NCBI GenBank assembly: GCA_021775315.1
Contig: JAJFIC010000064.1
Span: 62,001 to 126,000, forward strand
Source: Paracoccaceae bacterium
Lineage (GTDB): Bacteria; Pseudomonadota; Alphaproteobacteria; Rhodobacterales; Rhodobacteraceae
Direction of reading: 5' to 3'
DNA length: 64,000 nucleotides
The notes below the pieces were generated by a model that saw nothing but the letters and a program-made list of their open reading frames with translations, was not told the origin of the DNA and made no database searches. Below are positions 63,573 to 64,000 of this stretch, piece after piece. Numbering within the stretch: the stretch's first letter is position 1; every line of letters begins with the position of its first letter. The position numbers and the translations under genes are program-made.

Positions 63573-64000
63573 CTAGTCGCGCAACTCATCGCTCTGAACG
63601 CCCCAAATCTCAGATTTCAGCGCCCAGCCTTTATGCCCGCCCGCATTGATCCGGCACCATTCCGGCAGGCAACGCCCCAATTGGGCAACCACACCCTGTT
63701 CAGCATAAGCATTTGGATCAGCCCCGACAGCCGGAACTGACCTAAGTGGCGTGTAATCCTTTAGAACGATCACCGTGCGAACCCCGGACAGCAGCGAAAA
63801 ATGCATCCATCCGCCTGCCCCATCAATGTCGCGAACCCGGCGCCAGTTGCCATATTCAGCGATGATCTCAAGCGGCATATCCTCGCGTTTGAACACCCAG
63901 TCAACCCTGTGGGTCAGGCTGGGGCCACGCCGGACATTGCCTTTATCAGCCTTCATCGACACGAATCGCGGCAGCGGTAAATTGGTGACTGACCCGCGCA
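63573..64000 (-). CDS. SH3-like domain protein, N-terminus beyond window
   Basis: Partial gene; coding continues past the right edge (RGSVTNLPLPRFVSMKADKG in frame). The visible 142 codons show two SH3-like repeats typical of exported alphaproteobacterial proteins: NVRRGPSLTHRVDWVFKRED with WRRVRDIDGAGGWMHFSLLSG, and a diverged second copy ending GGHKGWALKSEIWGV. A signal peptide is expected outside the window. Function unknown; SH3-like domains of this type bind peptidoglycan in other proteins. An internal ATG at 63962 should not be taken as the start. Confidence 0.82.
   Translation of the reverse strand, partial: RGSVTNLPLPRFVSMKADKGNVRRGPSLTHRVDWVFKREDMPLEIIAEYGNWRRVRDIDGAGGWMHFSLLSGVRTVIVLKDYTPLRSVPAVGADPNAYAEQGVVAQLGRCLPEWCRINAGGHKGWALKSEIWGVQSDELRD

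Overview
The window looks like chromosome from a marine alphaproteobacterium of the Rhodobacteraceae (Roseobacter group). It is GC-rich and almost fully coding. Several features point to that group: the irr/fabA/fabB/fabI locus, a metK preceded by a SAM/SAH riboswitch (a class known from Rhodobacterales), the DgcN-DgcA D-glutamate pathway, a fused GcvT-type demethylating dehydrogenase, and a membrane-anchored LuxR protein. No tRNA, rRNA, insertion sequence, prophage or CRISPR array was seen. The placement is inferred from gene content and was not tested by a search.

Layout. 0-12 kb: alanine dehydrogenase, MscL, a Nu-type GST, YtoQ, an LhgO-like oxidase, then pheT, a GNAT protein, a small secreted protein and pheS on one strand, then a thioesterase, rplT-rpmI and pyk. 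12-18 kb: N-formylglutamate amidohydrolase with a DUF1244 protein, a secreted metzincin-like protease, and a D-amino-acid unit (class IV aminotransferase, dgcA, dgcN). 18-24.6 kb: a corrin-ring cluster (cbiX, cobH, cobL, cobI, cbiG-cobJ fusion, cobM). 24.6-30 kb: glutathionyl-hydroquinone reductase, rplY-pth-DUF2332, and a SxxK serine hydrolase. 30-32 kb: an accessory patch with a YodC-like protein, a membrane LuxR protein and two secreted Gly/Ser/Asp-rich proteins that share a C-terminal tail. 32-48 kb: housekeeping genes on the minus strand (trpB, trpF, lapA-like, ihfB, rpsA, cmk, aroA, trmB, metK, lnt, corC, ybeY, phoH, miaB), interrupted by a lipoprotein/OmpA pair. 48-64 kb: a conserved hypothetical, irr divergent from fabA-fabB-fabI, a HAD/hydrolase/threonine-dehydratase operon, a dimethylglycine-dehydrogenase-like enzyme, two EF-hand proteins, an M3 peptidase, an autotransporter and an SH3-like protein cut by the window edge.

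The most notable points are these. (1) fabI is split by a frameshift best explained by loss of one CGCCG unit from a tandem pentanucleotide. (2) A near-textbook SAM/SAH riboswitch overlaps the metK ribosome binding site. (3) Two adjacent secreted low-complexity proteins end in a shared motif, F-[ND]-Y-[LV]-T-G-G-L-x-x-D-[IL]-x-F, which could be a C-terminal sorting or anchoring signal. (4) A lipoprotein and an OmpA protein side by side share a domain of the form G-[VI]-W-[VI]-D-P-x-G-C-x-H-W. (5) A secreted protein carries a full metzincin zinc site. (6) About nine copies of a short intergenic element with an AAATA(C/T) core lie at gene ends. Function calls rest on motifs and recalled families; no database search was run.
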